From NCBI GenBank assembly GCA_937923145.1, contig CALAJT010000010.1, positions 1 through 62,435 on the forward strand: 62,435 nt of DNA, read 5' to 3'. This DNA comes from an uncultured Rubritalea sp. GTDB taxonomy: Bacteria > Verrucomicrobiota > Verrucomicrobiia > Verrucomicrobiales > Akkermansiaceae. The translations under genes and the position numbers were made by a program. The first letter of the stretch is position 1. Each line of letters begins with the position of its first letter. The notes beneath the pieces were generated by a model. It did no database searches. It was not told the DNA's origin and saw only the letters and a program-made list of their open reading frames with translations. Below are positions 9,183 through 18,176 of this stretch, in pieces.

Positions 9183-9995
9183 ATGGTGAAATTTACGGAC
9201 TCGCACTGTCATCTCGCATCGCATAAATTCGAAGCCAGCGAAATGGATGAGATCATCCAGCGAGCTGAGGACAATGGTATTCACCGTATGGTAACTCTGG
9301 CTACCTGCCTAGAAGACATCCCAGACCACATCAAATTAAGTGAGCAATACCCACAAGTATTTTGCGCTCTAGGGATACACCCATGTGATGTTCATCAGAC
9401 ACCAGACAACTATCTTTCTATTCTAAGGGAGTATGCTCAGCACCCTCGATTTGTAGCTATAGGTGAGACTGGTTTAGATTACTTTCACCCAGCTCCAGAA
9501 GGATGGACTGATACAGATTATCATGCCAGACAGCGTAAGTTACTTAGGGAACATTTCCAGCTTGCAGCAGATCTAGGCAAGAACATCGTGATTCACACCA
9601 GAGATAAATCTGGTAAGCAATCGCTCGACGATGCAGTCGAGATCTACCGTGAATTTGCTGCTAAAGTAACCGCAGTATTTCACTGCTTTCTCGGACCATG
9701 GGAGAATGCTCAGCCGATCTTAGAACTAGGAGGCTACCTTTCATATACAGGCATCGCTACATTTAAAAAAGCCACGGACACACTTGATGCAGCGATAAAT
9801 ACTCCGAGCAATCGAATTATGGTCGAGACCGATTCCCCCTATCTTGCCCCTACCCCACATCGCGGAAAGCGCAATGAACCAAGCTTCACCCTTCACACAG
9901 CATCTCATATCGCTGAGGCACGAGATCTGAGTTTAGCTGAATTTTCAGAACTAACAGAACGTAATGCGGAACAATTTTACAAGCTCACCGTGTAA
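9183..9995 (+). CDS. tatD: TatD-family metal-dependent hydrolase
   Basis: The 270-residue protein starts at the ATG at 9183 (MVKFTDSHCHL). An in-frame ATG 39 bp upstream would overlap sufE and add a non-conserved extension, so it was not chosen. Metal ligands are visible in order: DSHCHL, AIGETGLDYF, IHTR, FHCF and VETDSPYLAP. This is the usual TatD set for a TIM-barrel nuclease/hydrolase. TatD enzymes act as 3'-5' DNases in DNA repair and quality control. It shares a probable operon with sufE. Confidence 0.9.
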   Translation: MVKFTDSHCHLASHKFEASEMDEIIQRAEDNGIHRMVTLATCLEDIPDHIKLSEQYPQVFCALGIHPCDVHQTPDNYLSILREYAQHPRFVAIGETGLDYFHPAPEGWTDTDYHARQRKLLREHFQLAADLGKNIVIHTRDKSGKQSLDDAVEIYREFAAKVTAVFHCFLGPWENAQPILELGGYLSYTGIATFKKATDTLDAAINTPSNRIMVETDSPYLAPTPHRGKRNEPSFTLHTASHIAEARDLSLAEFSELTERNAEQFYKLTV

Positions 9996-10067
9996 TTTGG
10001 TTAACTTATGTAAAATTTATTGAAATTGTCCGTTTACATCTACGACTTAAATGCTAGATTACCAGCA

Positions 10068-10547
10068 ATGAACATTATATCACTCATCAAAATCACAACA
10101 ACGTCAGCCGCAATCGCTGCCTCGACGCTACTCATCTCTTGTGTCCAACCTACAGGACAACAGCAAGCTGGAGTTTCAAACCAACCACAAGCCAGCGCAG
10201 CTGCTAATCCTTACGCCGTGCCAGGTCTAGGAGGTCAAACACCTGCTCCAGCCCCAGCTCAGAATTACCCTAACTACTCAGGGCAAACTAACACCCCAGC
10301 ACCTTATCAACCACTTCCAGGAGTTCCATCTGATGTTCCTAACATCCAAACACCAGCGCCCACACCTAGTAGCGGCACATCAAGCGCATCTACAGGCGCT
10401 ACTACACATGATGTGATACGCGGAGAAAGCCTCTGGCGTATCTCTAGAAAATACGGTGTATCTATCGAAGCCATTCAGCAAGCAAACGGTCTTAAAGACA
10501 ACAACATCTGGGCAGGACAAAAGCTCAATATCCCAGCAGGGAACTAA
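10068..10547 (+). CDS. LysM-domain lipoprotein
   Basis: The 159-residue product is read from the ATG at 10068; a TTG 16 codons upstream only adds a sequence unlike a signal peptide. A hydrophobic segment ends in the lipobox LLISC. Then comes a Pro/Ala/Gln-rich linker of about 80 residues and a C-terminal LysM domain (THDVIRGESLWRISRKYG to AGQKLNIP). LysM binds peptidoglycan glycan chains, so the protein probably links a membrane to the wall, with the linker as a spacer. It carries no catalytic domain. Confidence 0.85.
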   Translation: MNIISLIKITTTSAAIAASTLLISCVQPTGQQQAGVSNQPQASAAANPYAVPGLGGQTPAPAPAQNYPNYSGQTNTPAPYQPLPGVPSDVPNIQTPAPTPSSGTSSASTGATTHDVIRGESLWRISRKYGVSIEAIQQANGLKDNNIWAGQKLNIPAGN

Positions 10548-10580
10548 TAATTCAGAGCTACCTTCATCTATTACACTTTT

Positions 10581-10640
10581 AGTGGTAATGTTTTTTTGTG
10601 ATCTATCAATGATCAACAAGTAGCATTACCACTTTTTTTA
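10581..10640 (+). terminator. Long-loop Rho-independent terminator
   Basis: AGTGGTAATG (10581-10590) pairs with CATTACCACT (10624-10633), followed by seven T. The loop contains a second small stem built from GATC copies, giving an extended hairpin. It lies just ahead of the next gene. Confidence 0.7.
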
Positions 10641-10653
10641 TATCCAAACATCT

Positions 10654-11613
10654 ATGAAACTCTTCACTACCATTCTACTTACAGTTTTCACCTTTCAGTA
10701 TGCTCAAGCACAAGATCCGGATCAAGCCATAGATGAAAATCCTGCAATGACAGATGAAGAACGAAAAGAAGAAGTTATACAGAAGCTATTCAACACCAGA
10801 GAAAAGAAAGAATTCGCAATCGCTACTGAAGCGGCTAAGAAAATAGGAGTGAGTAGTCAGGCGATACTAGAAGCCGCCTTCCTCTATCATATTGATCAGG
10901 CTAACTACTCTGAAATAATTAAACTCACTTCACAGTTTAAAAAATTATCAGAAGATTTTGATTCAAAGGATTCAAAGATTTTTGCAAGCAAACAAGACTG
11001 GCTTTCTGTAATCGAATACGGGAATGCTCTCAAAGCACTAGATGAGAAAAACATACCACTCTTCAAAAAACACATTCAAGAAGCATTCTGGCTGAGCCCA
11101 AATCAAGCTGGAGGATTCGCCCCGCACATCAATCAACTTCACACACGAAATGCGATGAAGAGCGTGCAGCTAAAACTTGATCAAAAAGTATTCCAAGTAA
11201 ATGAAGCTAAACCCATCTCTTTTAGAAAAATGTTAGCAGGTAAAGAAGCTCTTCTCCTAAGGTTCTGGTCTCCTTGGAGTAGGCAGGTAGACCAAGACCA
11301 CCCTCTCAACTTACATCTGGCTAAGCAATGCACAGAAAACAAAATTAGCTTCGCATCAATACTCATAAGCCAAGATCCACAAGGCATCAAAGATACATTA
11401 GAAATTATCAATGAAGTAGCTAAAGACCTTCCTTCATATTGGTTAGCTGATGAGGACAATAGCGCCCTAACAAAACTACTACGAGTCACAGATTTACCTA
11501 CGATAGTCATCGTTTCTACAGAAGGAAAAATTCTATATAACGGCACGTTAGAGAACAAGGAACTATGGACAGTGCTTACTAAACTAAATCCTAGCATAAA
11601 GGTTAGAGAGTAA
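10654..11613 (+). CDS. Exported thioredoxin-fold protein lacking the CxxC motif
   Basis: The 319-residue protein has a signal peptide (MKLFTTILLTVFTFQYAQA), a helical N-terminal region (about 20-180), and a TlpA-like thioredoxin domain. The expected WCxxC is FWSPWS: residues 206 and 209 are Ser instead of Cys, while the cis-Pro segment TDLPTIVIV and the final strand/helix remain. It therefore cannot do thiol-disulfide exchange through the normal site; a binding or scaffold role in the periplasm is more likely. The N-terminal helical region has no recognised family. It is a single gene followed by an AT-rich hairpin. Confidence 0.7.
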   Translation: MKLFTTILLTVFTFQYAQAQDPDQAIDENPAMTDEERKEEVIQKLFNTREKKEFAIATEAAKKIGVSSQAILEAAFLYHIDQANYSEIIKLTSQFKKLSEDFDSKDSKIFASKQDWLSVIEYGNALKALDEKNIPLFKKHIQEAFWLSPNQAGGFAPHINQLHTRNAMKSVQLKLDQKVFQVNEAKPISFRKMLAGKEALLLRFWSPWSRQVDQDHPLNLHLAKQCTENKISFASILISQDPQGIKDTLEIINEVAKDLPSYWLADEDNSALTKLLRVTDLPTIVIVSTEGKILYNGTLENKELWTVLTKLNPSIKVRE

Positions 11614-11761
11614 GAGATAACCTCAACCTGTTAGATAACATCCACTCTGATTTATCATTCCAAATACATTTGATCAACAGAGCTCAACTTAATATACTGA
11701 CTATAAGTAAATCATAGATCAATATATAGACATCCAGCAAACCACCTAACAAAATCTAACA

Positions 11762-11788
11762 GAAGTATAAAATTTCATTTTATACTTC
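11762..11788. terminator. AT-rich perfect hairpin
   Basis: GAAGTATAAAAT (11762-11773) and its exact complement (11777-11788) enclose a three-base loop. There is no T-run after the stem, so it could be a weak bidirectional terminator or a protein-binding palindrome upstream of the histone-like gene. Confidence 0.4.
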
Positions 11789-11867
11789 ACAGAAACTAGA
11801 ACGTTAGCTAGTTTACTAGTCACACATCTAAATTTAAACATAGATAAAACTTAACCATCCAACACAC

Positions 11868-12386
11868 ATGGCAGCAAAAAAGAAAAGCACAGCTAAAAAA
11901 GCAAAAAAAGTAGTGAAGAAAAAAACTCCTACTAAAGCGAAAAAGGTGACTAAGAAAAAAGTGACCGCAAAGAAAAAGGTCGCTAAGAAAAAAACTGCTA
12001 AAAAAGTAACTAAAAAAGCTGCCAAAAAGAAAGTCGCTAAAAAGGCGAAGAAAGTGACTAAGAAAAAAGTCGCTAAAAAAGCGAAAAAAGCAACCAAGAA
12101 AAAGGTAGCTAAAAAAGCCAAAAAGAAAGTAGCTAAGAAAAAAGTTGCCAAAAAGAAAACAGCTAAAAAAGTAGCTAAAAGAGCATCCAAGAAAAAAGTA
12201 ACTAAAAAAGGCGCTAGAAAAACTAAGAAGACAGCCAAAAAGAAAGTTGCCAAAAAAGCTAGAAAAGTAGCTAAGAAGAAAATAGCTAAAAAAGTGCCAA
12301 AGAAAAAAGTCGCTAAAAAATCTACAGCTAAAAAAGCAAAGAAAGTTGCCAAGAAAAAAGCGACTAAGAAAGCGAAGAAAAAATAG
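11868..12386 (+). CDS. Lysine-rich histone H1-like protein
   Basis: The 172-residue protein is a low-complexity chain of AKK/VAKKK/TKK units. By hand count 93 of 172 residues (54%) are Lys, and only ten amino acid types occur (M, A, K, S, T, V, P, R, G, I), with no acidic, aromatic, Leu, Gln or Asn residues. This matches the lysine-rich H1-like DNA-binding tails seen in chlamydiae and other PVC bacteria (Hc1/Hc2-like). It likely binds and compacts DNA. The gene is monocistronic, with an AT-rich hairpin upstream and a terminator downstream. The opposite-strand hydrophobic frame is only its mirror image. Confidence 0.8.
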   Translation: MAAKKKSTAKKAKKVVKKKTPTKAKKVTKKKVTAKKKVAKKKTAKKVTKKAAKKKVAKKAKKVTKKKVAKKAKKATKKKVAKKAKKKVAKKKVAKKKTAKKVAKRASKKKVTKKGARKTKKTAKKKVAKKARKVAKKKIAKKVPKKKVAKKSTAKKAKKVAKKKATKKAKKK

Positions 12387-12406
12387 CTAAATCAATCATT
12401 TTATAG

Positions 12407-12444
12407 ATACCACCTTCTATTACTTAGTAGGGTGGTATTTTTTT
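12407..12444 (+). terminator. Rho-independent terminator
   Basis: ATACCACC (12407-12414) pairs with GGTGGTAT (12431-12438), followed by a T-run. It ends the histone-like gene. Confidence 0.8.
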
Positions 12445-12550
12445 CTACCTGCATAGCCGTCTCCTCCTAAGTCGATCTATTTATCTATTCACTGGACTTT
12501 TCACGGCGCACTGACTTAAAAAAGTTTGATTGCAGAATATACAGCAGAAA

Positions 12551-13810
12551 ATGAAATACACTATCGCCAAAGCTAAAAAACCTCAAAAAGCCATCATCCT
12601 CCAGGGTGACTGGGAAGGAGGTATAAGCCATGTCGCGTTAGATATGATAGCGAATGGTATAGAGGTAACTAAAGTAATTCTCAACGCAGCTGACTGGATC
12701 TACTCTTATCGTAAAGTCCCAACAGTAAGCTTTGATAAACCTTTCGATAAATTTGAACTCTGGCTCAGAGAATACATTACTGATAATGCTACCGACTGCA
12801 TCATCCTCTATAATCAATACCGTCCTTACAATGCTATAGGCTGGGACATCGCTAAGGAATTAGGACTTGAATGTGTGGTCCTGGAATTGGGTTTATTACG
12901 ACCTAATTTCTGCACTATTTACTCAGAAAAATATGATCATTTCAGCTATTTACGCTCTGAATGGCGTCTATTAGAGAAGAGTGATATAGCACTAGATGAC
13001 CCCGTATTGCCACCACAGCTAGGAAAGGTAAAGACCGCTACAAAGATGAAGCAGTTTGCTGCCTTCTTTCTTTTCTCGCGATTCATGGCCATCTTCTTCC
13101 GAAAATATACGCACTACATTGATCAACGGGGACAAGGTTTCTTCCACCACTTCGGCGCACTAGTGACCGGTGGATTACGCTATCAAGGAAGAGCTAAACA
13201 GAGCCGATTCAATAGCGTATTTGCCAATAAGCTCTCTGAAAAATTTTACTTTGCTCCGCTCCAAGTTCACTGTGATAGTCAAATACTAAAGCGTTCTAAA
13301 TTTTCTGGGATGGAAGAGTTTATAGATTGTGTAGTAGACTCATTCTATAAACACGCACCTAGCCATACCAAGCTGGTTTTTAAAGTCCATCCCATGGACA
13401 GAGGATATAAAGATTATCACAAAAAAATCGCTGCGATCAACCAACATCATGGAGGCAAACGCATTATTTATATTGATCGTGTCCACATACCAACGGCCTT
13501 GGATAATTGTTTGGGTTGTGTAACCGTAAATAGCTCAGTAGGGCTATCTGCTTTATTTCATAGGAAGAAACTTATCTGCTTAGGCGAAGCTGCGTTTAAT
13601 CTAGAGCACCTTACATTCCAAGGAAATTTAGATGAATTTTGGTCTACTAAATTCAAACCTGAAAAAACCACAATAGACAATTTCATCAACTTACTGAAGC
13701 TAACTTCACAGGCAAATGGAACCTTTTTCCAGAAACTCTATAGCGCCAAGGGACATTGTAAGATTAATTGGCCAAGTATGTTCCTACCTTACTTTTCAGA
13801 GAATGAATAA
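12551..13810 (+). CDS. KpsS-like capsule polysaccharide synthesis protein
   Basis: The 419-residue protein is read from the ATG at 12551; an in-frame TTG lies seven codons earlier. It resembles the Capsule_synth family (KpsC/KpsS, LipB-type). The N-terminal half has the start of a glycosyltransferase fold (ILQGDWEGG), and the C-terminal half has the diagnostic FKVHPMD and TVNSSVGLSALF motifs found in beta-Kdo transferases. In group 2 capsules these enzymes build the Kdo linker on a lipid at the cytoplasmic face of the inner membrane. No other capsule-export genes are nearby. It converges with the glycosyltransferase-phosphatase gene with 35 bp between stops. Confidence 0.75.
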   Translation: MKYTIAKAKKPQKAIILQGDWEGGISHVALDMIANGIEVTKVILNAADWIYSYRKVPTVSFDKPFDKFELWLREYITDNATDCIILYNQYRPYNAIGWDIAKELGLECVVLELGLLRPNFCTIYSEKYDHFSYLRSEWRLLEKSDIALDDPVLPPQLGKVKTATKMKQFAAFFLFSRFMAIFFRKYTHYIDQRGQGFFHHFGALVTGGLRYQGRAKQSRFNSVFANKLSEKFYFAPLQVHCDSQILKRSKFSGMEEFIDCVVDSFYKHAPSHTKLVFKVHPMDRGYKDYHKKIAAINQHHGGKRIIYIDRVHIPTALDNCLGCVTVNSSVGLSALFHRKKLICLGEAAFNLEHLTFQGNLDEFWSTKFKPEKTTIDNFINLLKLTSQANGTFFQKLYSAKGHCKINWPSMFLPYFSENE

Positions 13811-13845
13811 GCGACAAGGTCAACCATTTACTTTCTATACTAAAT

Positions 13846-15807
13846 CTAGATTTCTACTTCAGCCTGGATGGTTTTATTGCTTACTCTTTGCATTCTAGGT
13901 AGCTCAAATTTTTCTAATAAGTCTTCGTAGGATAGTAATTCAAAACGACCATCATGATGCTCCACGATACAACTCATGGTCTCAACCCAGTCACCAGAGT
14001 TTAGATAGTGAATATCTTCCACCATCTTATCTGCAGGTGTGTGGATATGACCACAGACAATACCATCATATCCTCTCCTCTTGGCTAGTTCATAAAGTTG
14101 TTCTTCATATTTATCTATAAATGTCAGTGCTGATTTCACCTTAGCTTTCACACGCTTAGCGATAGAGTAGTTGCCTTTACCTCTCCAAGATCTGTATTTA
14201 TTATGAACTCTATTCACACCTAGTAAGAAGTCGTAACCTACTGCTCCGATCTTAGCCAGCCAGCGATGATTAGTGCTCACACTATCAAAACCATCACCGT
14301 GAATCACTAGATATTTTTTACCATCTACAGTGACATGAGTGTGCTCTTTTACGATAATTAAATCACCAAACATAGTTGGCAGAAATGGAGTAAGAAAGTC
14401 ATCATGATTACCCCGTGTATAGATTACTTCGCAACCTTTATTAGATGATTTCTTAAGAATAGCACGGATCACCTTAGTATGAGATTTCTTCCATTTCACT
14501 TTGCGTTTTAGTGCCCAGCCATCAATTATGTCTCCGTTAAGATAAAGTTTTTCACAGCTCACGTTTTTAATAACATCTGCCACCTCGTTGGCCCGACTAG
14601 ACTCGGTTCCTAAGTGAATGTCTGAGAGAAATAGCGACCGAACGCTAAAAGGAGTTTTATGCTTAATACGTCGCTGAGTCACTGGTTGCAGACTGATTAT
14701 CTCTGCTGCATGCTGAGAAAAAGTAGTCGCAATACTAGCCCAACTTAGTCCATCTGATGTAGCTCTTGCCGCTTCACGAATCTCTTTATTGTCTTTCTGA
14801 TCAATGGACTTTTTCAGTGCGTCTTCTAATGCATCCGCATCATTCAGTGGAGCTTTATACCCATTCACTCCATCTTTTATATGAATAGCAGAAGCGGCGT
14901 AATCATAGCTAGCAGTCACTAAACCACTAGCAAGAGCCTCTAGTAAAACATTACCAAAAGTCTCTGTCTCACTGGCGAATAGCATCACATCAGACGATGC
15001 ATAGTGCGCTGCTAGATTTTCGCCTGTCTGCATTCCAACAAAGTAGAAATCCTTTCCAAGATATTGTTTCTCTAATTTATTTTTTAACGGACCATCACCC
15101 ACTACCACTGTTTTAATCTTTCGGTTAGAAAATAGTGCTTCCTCCCTAAGTTTATTGATCGTACTTAATGACCAGGGCAGATTCTTTTCAGTCGCCACAC
15201 GTCCCACTATGATGATGACGCAGTCATTGTCCTCTGCTCCCCATCTTTCACGTAAATTTTTAGAGCGTATTTCTGGTGAGAACAACTCATTATCTACTCC
15301 TCTCCCCAAAACCTTAAGATTTATGAATCCTTCTTTCTCTAAAAGATCTTTCATATATTGTGAAGGCACCATAGTGCATTCGCAGGGATTGTGTATACGC
15401 TTGAGTAATTGCAGTGCAGGTCGCTCAGTTATAGATGTAAAATAGCGCTTAAAATATTGGTGAAAATTAGTATGAAATCCAGCAATTACAGGAATCTTTA
15501 ATTCCCGAGCAGCCTTCATAGCAGATACTCCCATAGGACTCTCGCAAGCTGCATATACGATATCAGGACGCTTCTTGCGCCAGCGTTTTCTCAGCCTCAC
15601 TGGACGTGGTAGTCCTATTTTCACTTCTTTATATCCTGGAAATGAAAATGCTTTAGTAGCAGTCTCGTGATCTGTAGCTTCCTCGCCTGTATGAATCACG
15701 TGCACATAGTGTCCTTGCTTTCTAAGCATTGCTGTCAGCCTGCCTAAAGTCATCGCCACTCCATTAATGTCTGGAGGAAATGTGTCTGTTACAAATTCTA
15801 TTCTCAT
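13846..15807 (-). CDS. Fusion of GT4 glycosyltransferase and LpxH-like metallophosphatase
   Basis: The 653-residue protein joins two enzymes. Residues 1-380 are a GT4/GT-B glycosyltransferase of the type beginning MRIEFVTDTFPPDINGVA, with VGRVATEKN, and the EX7E motif Glu282/Glu290. Residues about 388-630 are a calcineurin-like phosphoesterase related to UDP-2,3-diacylglucosamine diphosphatases: SDIHLG (396-398 DIH), NGDIIDGW, TRGNHDD, VIHGDGFD and CGHIHTP, all metal ligands intact. The two halves often occur as neighbouring genes in other bacteria; here they are one frame with no break. A role in glycolipid assembly at the inner membrane is likely. The exact sugar donor and phosphate substrate are unknown. 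Confidence 0.85.
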   Translation of the reverse strand: MRIEFVTDTFPPDINGVAMTLGRLTAMLRKQGHYVHVIHTGEEATDHETATKAFSFPGYKEVKIGLPRPVRLRKRWRKKRPDIVYAACESPMGVSAMKAARELKIPVIAGFHTNFHQYFKRYFTSITERPALQLLKRIHNPCECTMVPSQYMKDLLEKEGFINLKVLGRGVDNELFSPEIRSKNLRERWGAEDNDCVIIIVGRVATEKNLPWSLSTINKLREEALFSNRKIKTVVVGDGPLKNKLEKQYLGKDFYFVGMQTGENLAAHYASSDVMLFASETETFGNVLLEALASGLVTASYDYAASAIHIKDGVNGYKAPLNDADALEDALKKSIDQKDNKEIREAARATSDGLSWASIATTFSQHAAEIISLQPVTQRRIKHKTPFSVRSLFLSDIHLGTESSRANEVADVIKNVSCEKLYLNGDIIDGWALKRKVKWKKSHTKVIRAILKKSSNKGCEVIYTRGNHDDFLTPFLPTMFGDLIIVKEHTHVTVDGKKYLVIHGDGFDSVSTNHRWLAKIGAVGYDFLLGVNRVHNKYRSWRGKGNYSIAKRVKAKVKSALTFIDKYEEQLYELAKRRGYDGIVCGHIHTPADKMVEDIHYLNSGDWVETMSCIVEHHDGRFELLSYEDLLEKFELPRMQRVSNKTIQAEVEI

Positions 15808-15939
15808 CTCTTAATTGCTAACCTCTTATACTCAGAAATACGGCAATTGACAATACCTGATGAAACCTTTCCATCGCCAACATTTGGCTACATTCACTTT
15901 CCTATTGAAACACATCGCTAACTAGGTCAAAACTTCTCT

Positions 15940-16989
15940 GTGCAACTTACTATAGCAGAAATCATCAAACTCACGGGCGGCGAAATCACCCAAGGAACAG
16001 AAGACACAAAAATCTCAGGCGTCTCATCACTTGATGAAGCAGGCTCGACAGAAATCTCATTCCTAGGAAACGAGAAATACTTCCAAGACTTCCTCAATAC
16101 TGCTGCTGGAGCAGTCCTAGTACCTGACAACTATCCTGGAGGTCTACCACAAGTCCCTGAGAAACCAGTTCTCATCGCAGTCGAGAACCCTTCATATGCG
16201 TTCGCTGCGGTAGTAAAAGTTCTCGCTACCAAACAGCGTACATTCACTCCAGGAATCCACCCGCAAGCCTACGTTGCCGACGGAGTAGAGATCAATGCTG
16301 ATAAAGTTTCAGTCAAAGCTGGTGCAGTAATCGAGTCTGGTTGCGCTATCGGAGATGGCTCTGAAATCGGTGCCAATGCTGTTATTTCAGAAGGAGCTAG
16401 CCTAGGTGAAGACTGCCTCGTCTACCCGAATGTCACTGTCCGCGAACACTGTAGCATCGGTGATCGTGTCATTCTCCAGCCTGGCTGTGTGATCGGCTCA
16501 GATGGCTATGGCTATGAGCTAGTAGACGGGAAGCATGTGAAAGTAGATCAAGTAGGAATCGTAGTTCTGGGTGATGATGTAGAGATCGGTGCAAATACAG
16601 CAATAGACCGAGCACGTTTTGGAAAAACAGTCATTGGCGAAGGAACTAAAGTAGATAACCTTGTCCAAATAGCTCATAATGTGCAGACTCAAAAACACTG
16701 CCTAATCGTCTCTCAAGCAGGGTTAGCTGGAAGCTCTAAACTCGGTAACTACGTCACCGTAGCCGCCCAAGCAGGAGTAGGCGGACACATCGAAATCGGA
16801 GACCAAGCTGTCCTAGCAGGAAGAGCAGGTGCCACCAAATCACTCGGAGGTAAACAAGTCTACGCTGGATTCCCAGCTCGACCAATGCGCGAGGAACACC
16901 GTAAAAACGGAGCAGTCTCCAAGCTACCTCAGCTCATAAAAGAATTTCGAGCGATCAAGAAAAAAATCGAAGCTCTAGAGCAATCATAA
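15940..16989 (+). CDS. lpxD: UDP-3-O-acylglucosamine N-acyltransferase
   Basis: The 349-residue product starts at GTG 15940, which aligns with the LpxD N-terminus (QLTIAEIIKLTGGEI); no better start is available. The N-terminal uridine-binding domain is followed by a left-handed beta-helix of hexapeptide repeats (about 105-300), with the catalytic His in NLVQIAHNV, and a C-terminal helical tail. It adds the N-linked acyl chain in lipid A synthesis in the cytoplasm. Other lpx genes are not adjacent, but lpxI lies further on in the window. trmL follows after 13 bp. Confidence 0.93.
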   Translation: MQLTIAEIIKLTGGEITQGTEDTKISGVSSLDEAGSTEISFLGNEKYFQDFLNTAAGAVLVPDNYPGGLPQVPEKPVLIAVENPSYAFAAVVKVLATKQRTFTPGIHPQAYVADGVEINADKVSVKAGAVIESGCAIGDGSEIGANAVISEGASLGEDCLVYPNVTVREHCSIGDRVILQPGCVIGSDGYGYELVDGKHVKVDQVGIVVLGDDVEIGANTAIDRARFGKTVIGEGTKVDNLVQIAHNVQTQKHCLIVSQAGLAGSSKLGNYVTVAAQAGVGGHIEIGDQAVLAGRAGATKSLGGKQVYAGFPARPMREEHRKNGAVSKLPQLIKEFRAIKKKIEALEQS

Positions 16990-17002
16990 TTTTCTAAAAT
17001 AC

Positions 17003-17461
17003 ATGTTAAACATCGTCCTAGTAAATCCCGAAATCCCACACAACACGGGGGCAGCTGGGCGCCTAGCTCTGGCTACGGATGCAACTCTTCACCTGATCGA
17101 ACCACTAGGTTTTGACATTAGTGATAAAGCCGTAAAGCGATCTGGTCTTGACTACTGGAAAGACGTGAAGCTTAAGAAATGGGTTAGCTGGCAAGCATTT
17201 GAAAATTCTCTCACAGTAGACGCAAGACTATTCATGCTCACCACTAAATCTACTAAACCTCACTGGGACGCTAAGTTTAAGAAGGGTGACTACCTCGTAT
17301 TCGGCAGAGAAACCAAAGGTCTAGACGAAGCCCTAATCTCCCAACACTCAGACCTCGCATTCCGGATCCCCATGGTAGAAGGAAGCACTCGTAGCTTGAA
17401 CTTGGCTACCTCAGTTGGCATCGTTCTCTACGAAGCATTTCGACAGATCAATACTGTATAA
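17003..17461 (+). CDS. trmL: tRNA (cytidine(34)-2'-O)-methyltransferase
   Basis: The 152-residue protein is a minimal SPOUT methyltransferase. Visible motifs are NPEIPHNTGAAGRLA at the start, LVFGRETKGL in the middle and the knot region IPMVEGSTRSLNLA near the end. It methylates the ribose of wobble position 34 in tRNA-Leu using S-adenosylmethionine. The length is typical. Probably translated from the lpxD transcript. Confidence 0.92.
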   Translation: MLNIVLVNPEIPHNTGAAGRLALATDATLHLIEPLGFDISDKAVKRSGLDYWKDVKLKKWVSWQAFENSLTVDARLFMLTTKSTKPHWDAKFKKGDYLVFGRETKGLDEALISQHSDLAFRIPMVEGSTRSLNLATSVGIVLYEAFRQINTV

Positions 17462-17478
17462 TAGAAAACTGTTTAATC

Positions 17479-17504
17479 ATTACTAAAATACCCAATTTAG
17501 TAAT
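17479..17504. repeat. Inverted repeat ahead of the sulfate-activation operon
   Basis: ATTACTAAA (17479-17487) and TTTAGTAAT (17496-17504) flank eight bases. The repeat lies between trmL and cysC. It could be an operator for cysCDN or a weak end of the trmL transcript; there is no T-run. Confidence 0.4.
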
Positions 17505-17557
17505 TATTACGCAGATTTCTCTTTTAAATTCTAGATTTTCACTTAAAGATCTATTTC

Positions 17558-18151
17558 ATGAGCGACAATATCCATCCTGAATATGACCGCCAAGTCAGCT
17601 CCGAAGCTAAGCAAGAGCTACTCGGGCAACGTGGTCTCGTACTATGGATGTATGGACTCTCCGGTTCAGGAAAATCTACTGTAGCCAATGCGCTAGAGAA
17701 AAAACTCCATGCGGAAGGTCGCTATGTCGTCATGCTAGATGGTGATAATCTCCGTAGTGGACTCAATGCCGGGCTCGGATTTACTGATCAAGACCGCCAA
17801 GAAAATATCCGTCGCACTGCAGAACTAGCGAAACTGCTTTCTAGAAATGGTGCCATCGTAATCGTCTCCCTTATCACTCCTCAAGAAATATTCCGAGCAC
17901 AAGTCCGCGGCATTATCCCGAAGCATAACTACTCTGAAGTTTACATCAAAGCAAGCTTCGACACCTGTACTCAGCGCGACGTCAAAGGTCTCTACGCAAA
18001 GCAAGCCGCTGGAGAGATCAAAAACTTCACTGGTAAGCAATCCACTTTCGAAGAACCACAAAACGCCGACCTAACCATCGACACCGAATCCCTCACTATC
18101 GAACAGTCTCTAGAAAAAATATACGAACACTACCAAAGTCTCGTTAAGTAA
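17558..18151 (+). CDS. cysC: Adenylylsulfate kinase
   Basis: The 197-residue protein has the APS-kinase P-loop GLSGSGKST (about 34-42), LDGDNLRSGLNAGLGF, and the lid/adenosine region ending KNFTGKQSTFEEP. It phosphorylates adenosine phosphosulfate to PAPS. It opens the operon with cysD and cysN. The order C-D-N with a stand-alone kinase differs from genomes where CysC is fused to CysN. Confidence 0.93.
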   Translation: MSDNIHPEYDRQVSSEAKQELLGQRGLVLWMYGLSGSGKSTVANALEKKLHAEGRYVVMLDGDNLRSGLNAGLGFTDQDRQENIRRTAELAKLLSRNGAIVIVSLITPQEIFRAQVRGIIPKHNYSEVYIKASFDTCTQRDVKGLYAKQAAGEIKNFTGKQSTFEEPQNADLTIDTESLTIEQSLEKIYEHYQSLVK

Positions 18152-18176
18152 TAACCAATTTCAAATCTAAATAACC
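18149..18176 (+). repeat. Heptanucleotide-phased leader before cysD
   Basis: The cysC-cysD gap reads as degenerate seven-base units (AATAACC, AATTTCA, AATCTAA, ATAACCA). The first 18 bases (18149-18166) recur with one mismatch before cysN. No Shine-Dalgarno sequence is present. Confidence 0.5.

Noticed and set aside
11834-12352. 172-codon hydrophobic frame opposite the histone-like gene
   Set aside because: It is the mirror of the AAR/GCN codon pattern of the lysine-rich gene, giving an artificial F/L/A-rich chain.
17462-17557. Riboswitch ahead of cysC
   Set aside because: Only a simple AT-rich inverted repeat is present; no SAM-type or other riboswitch core could be recognised in 96 bases.
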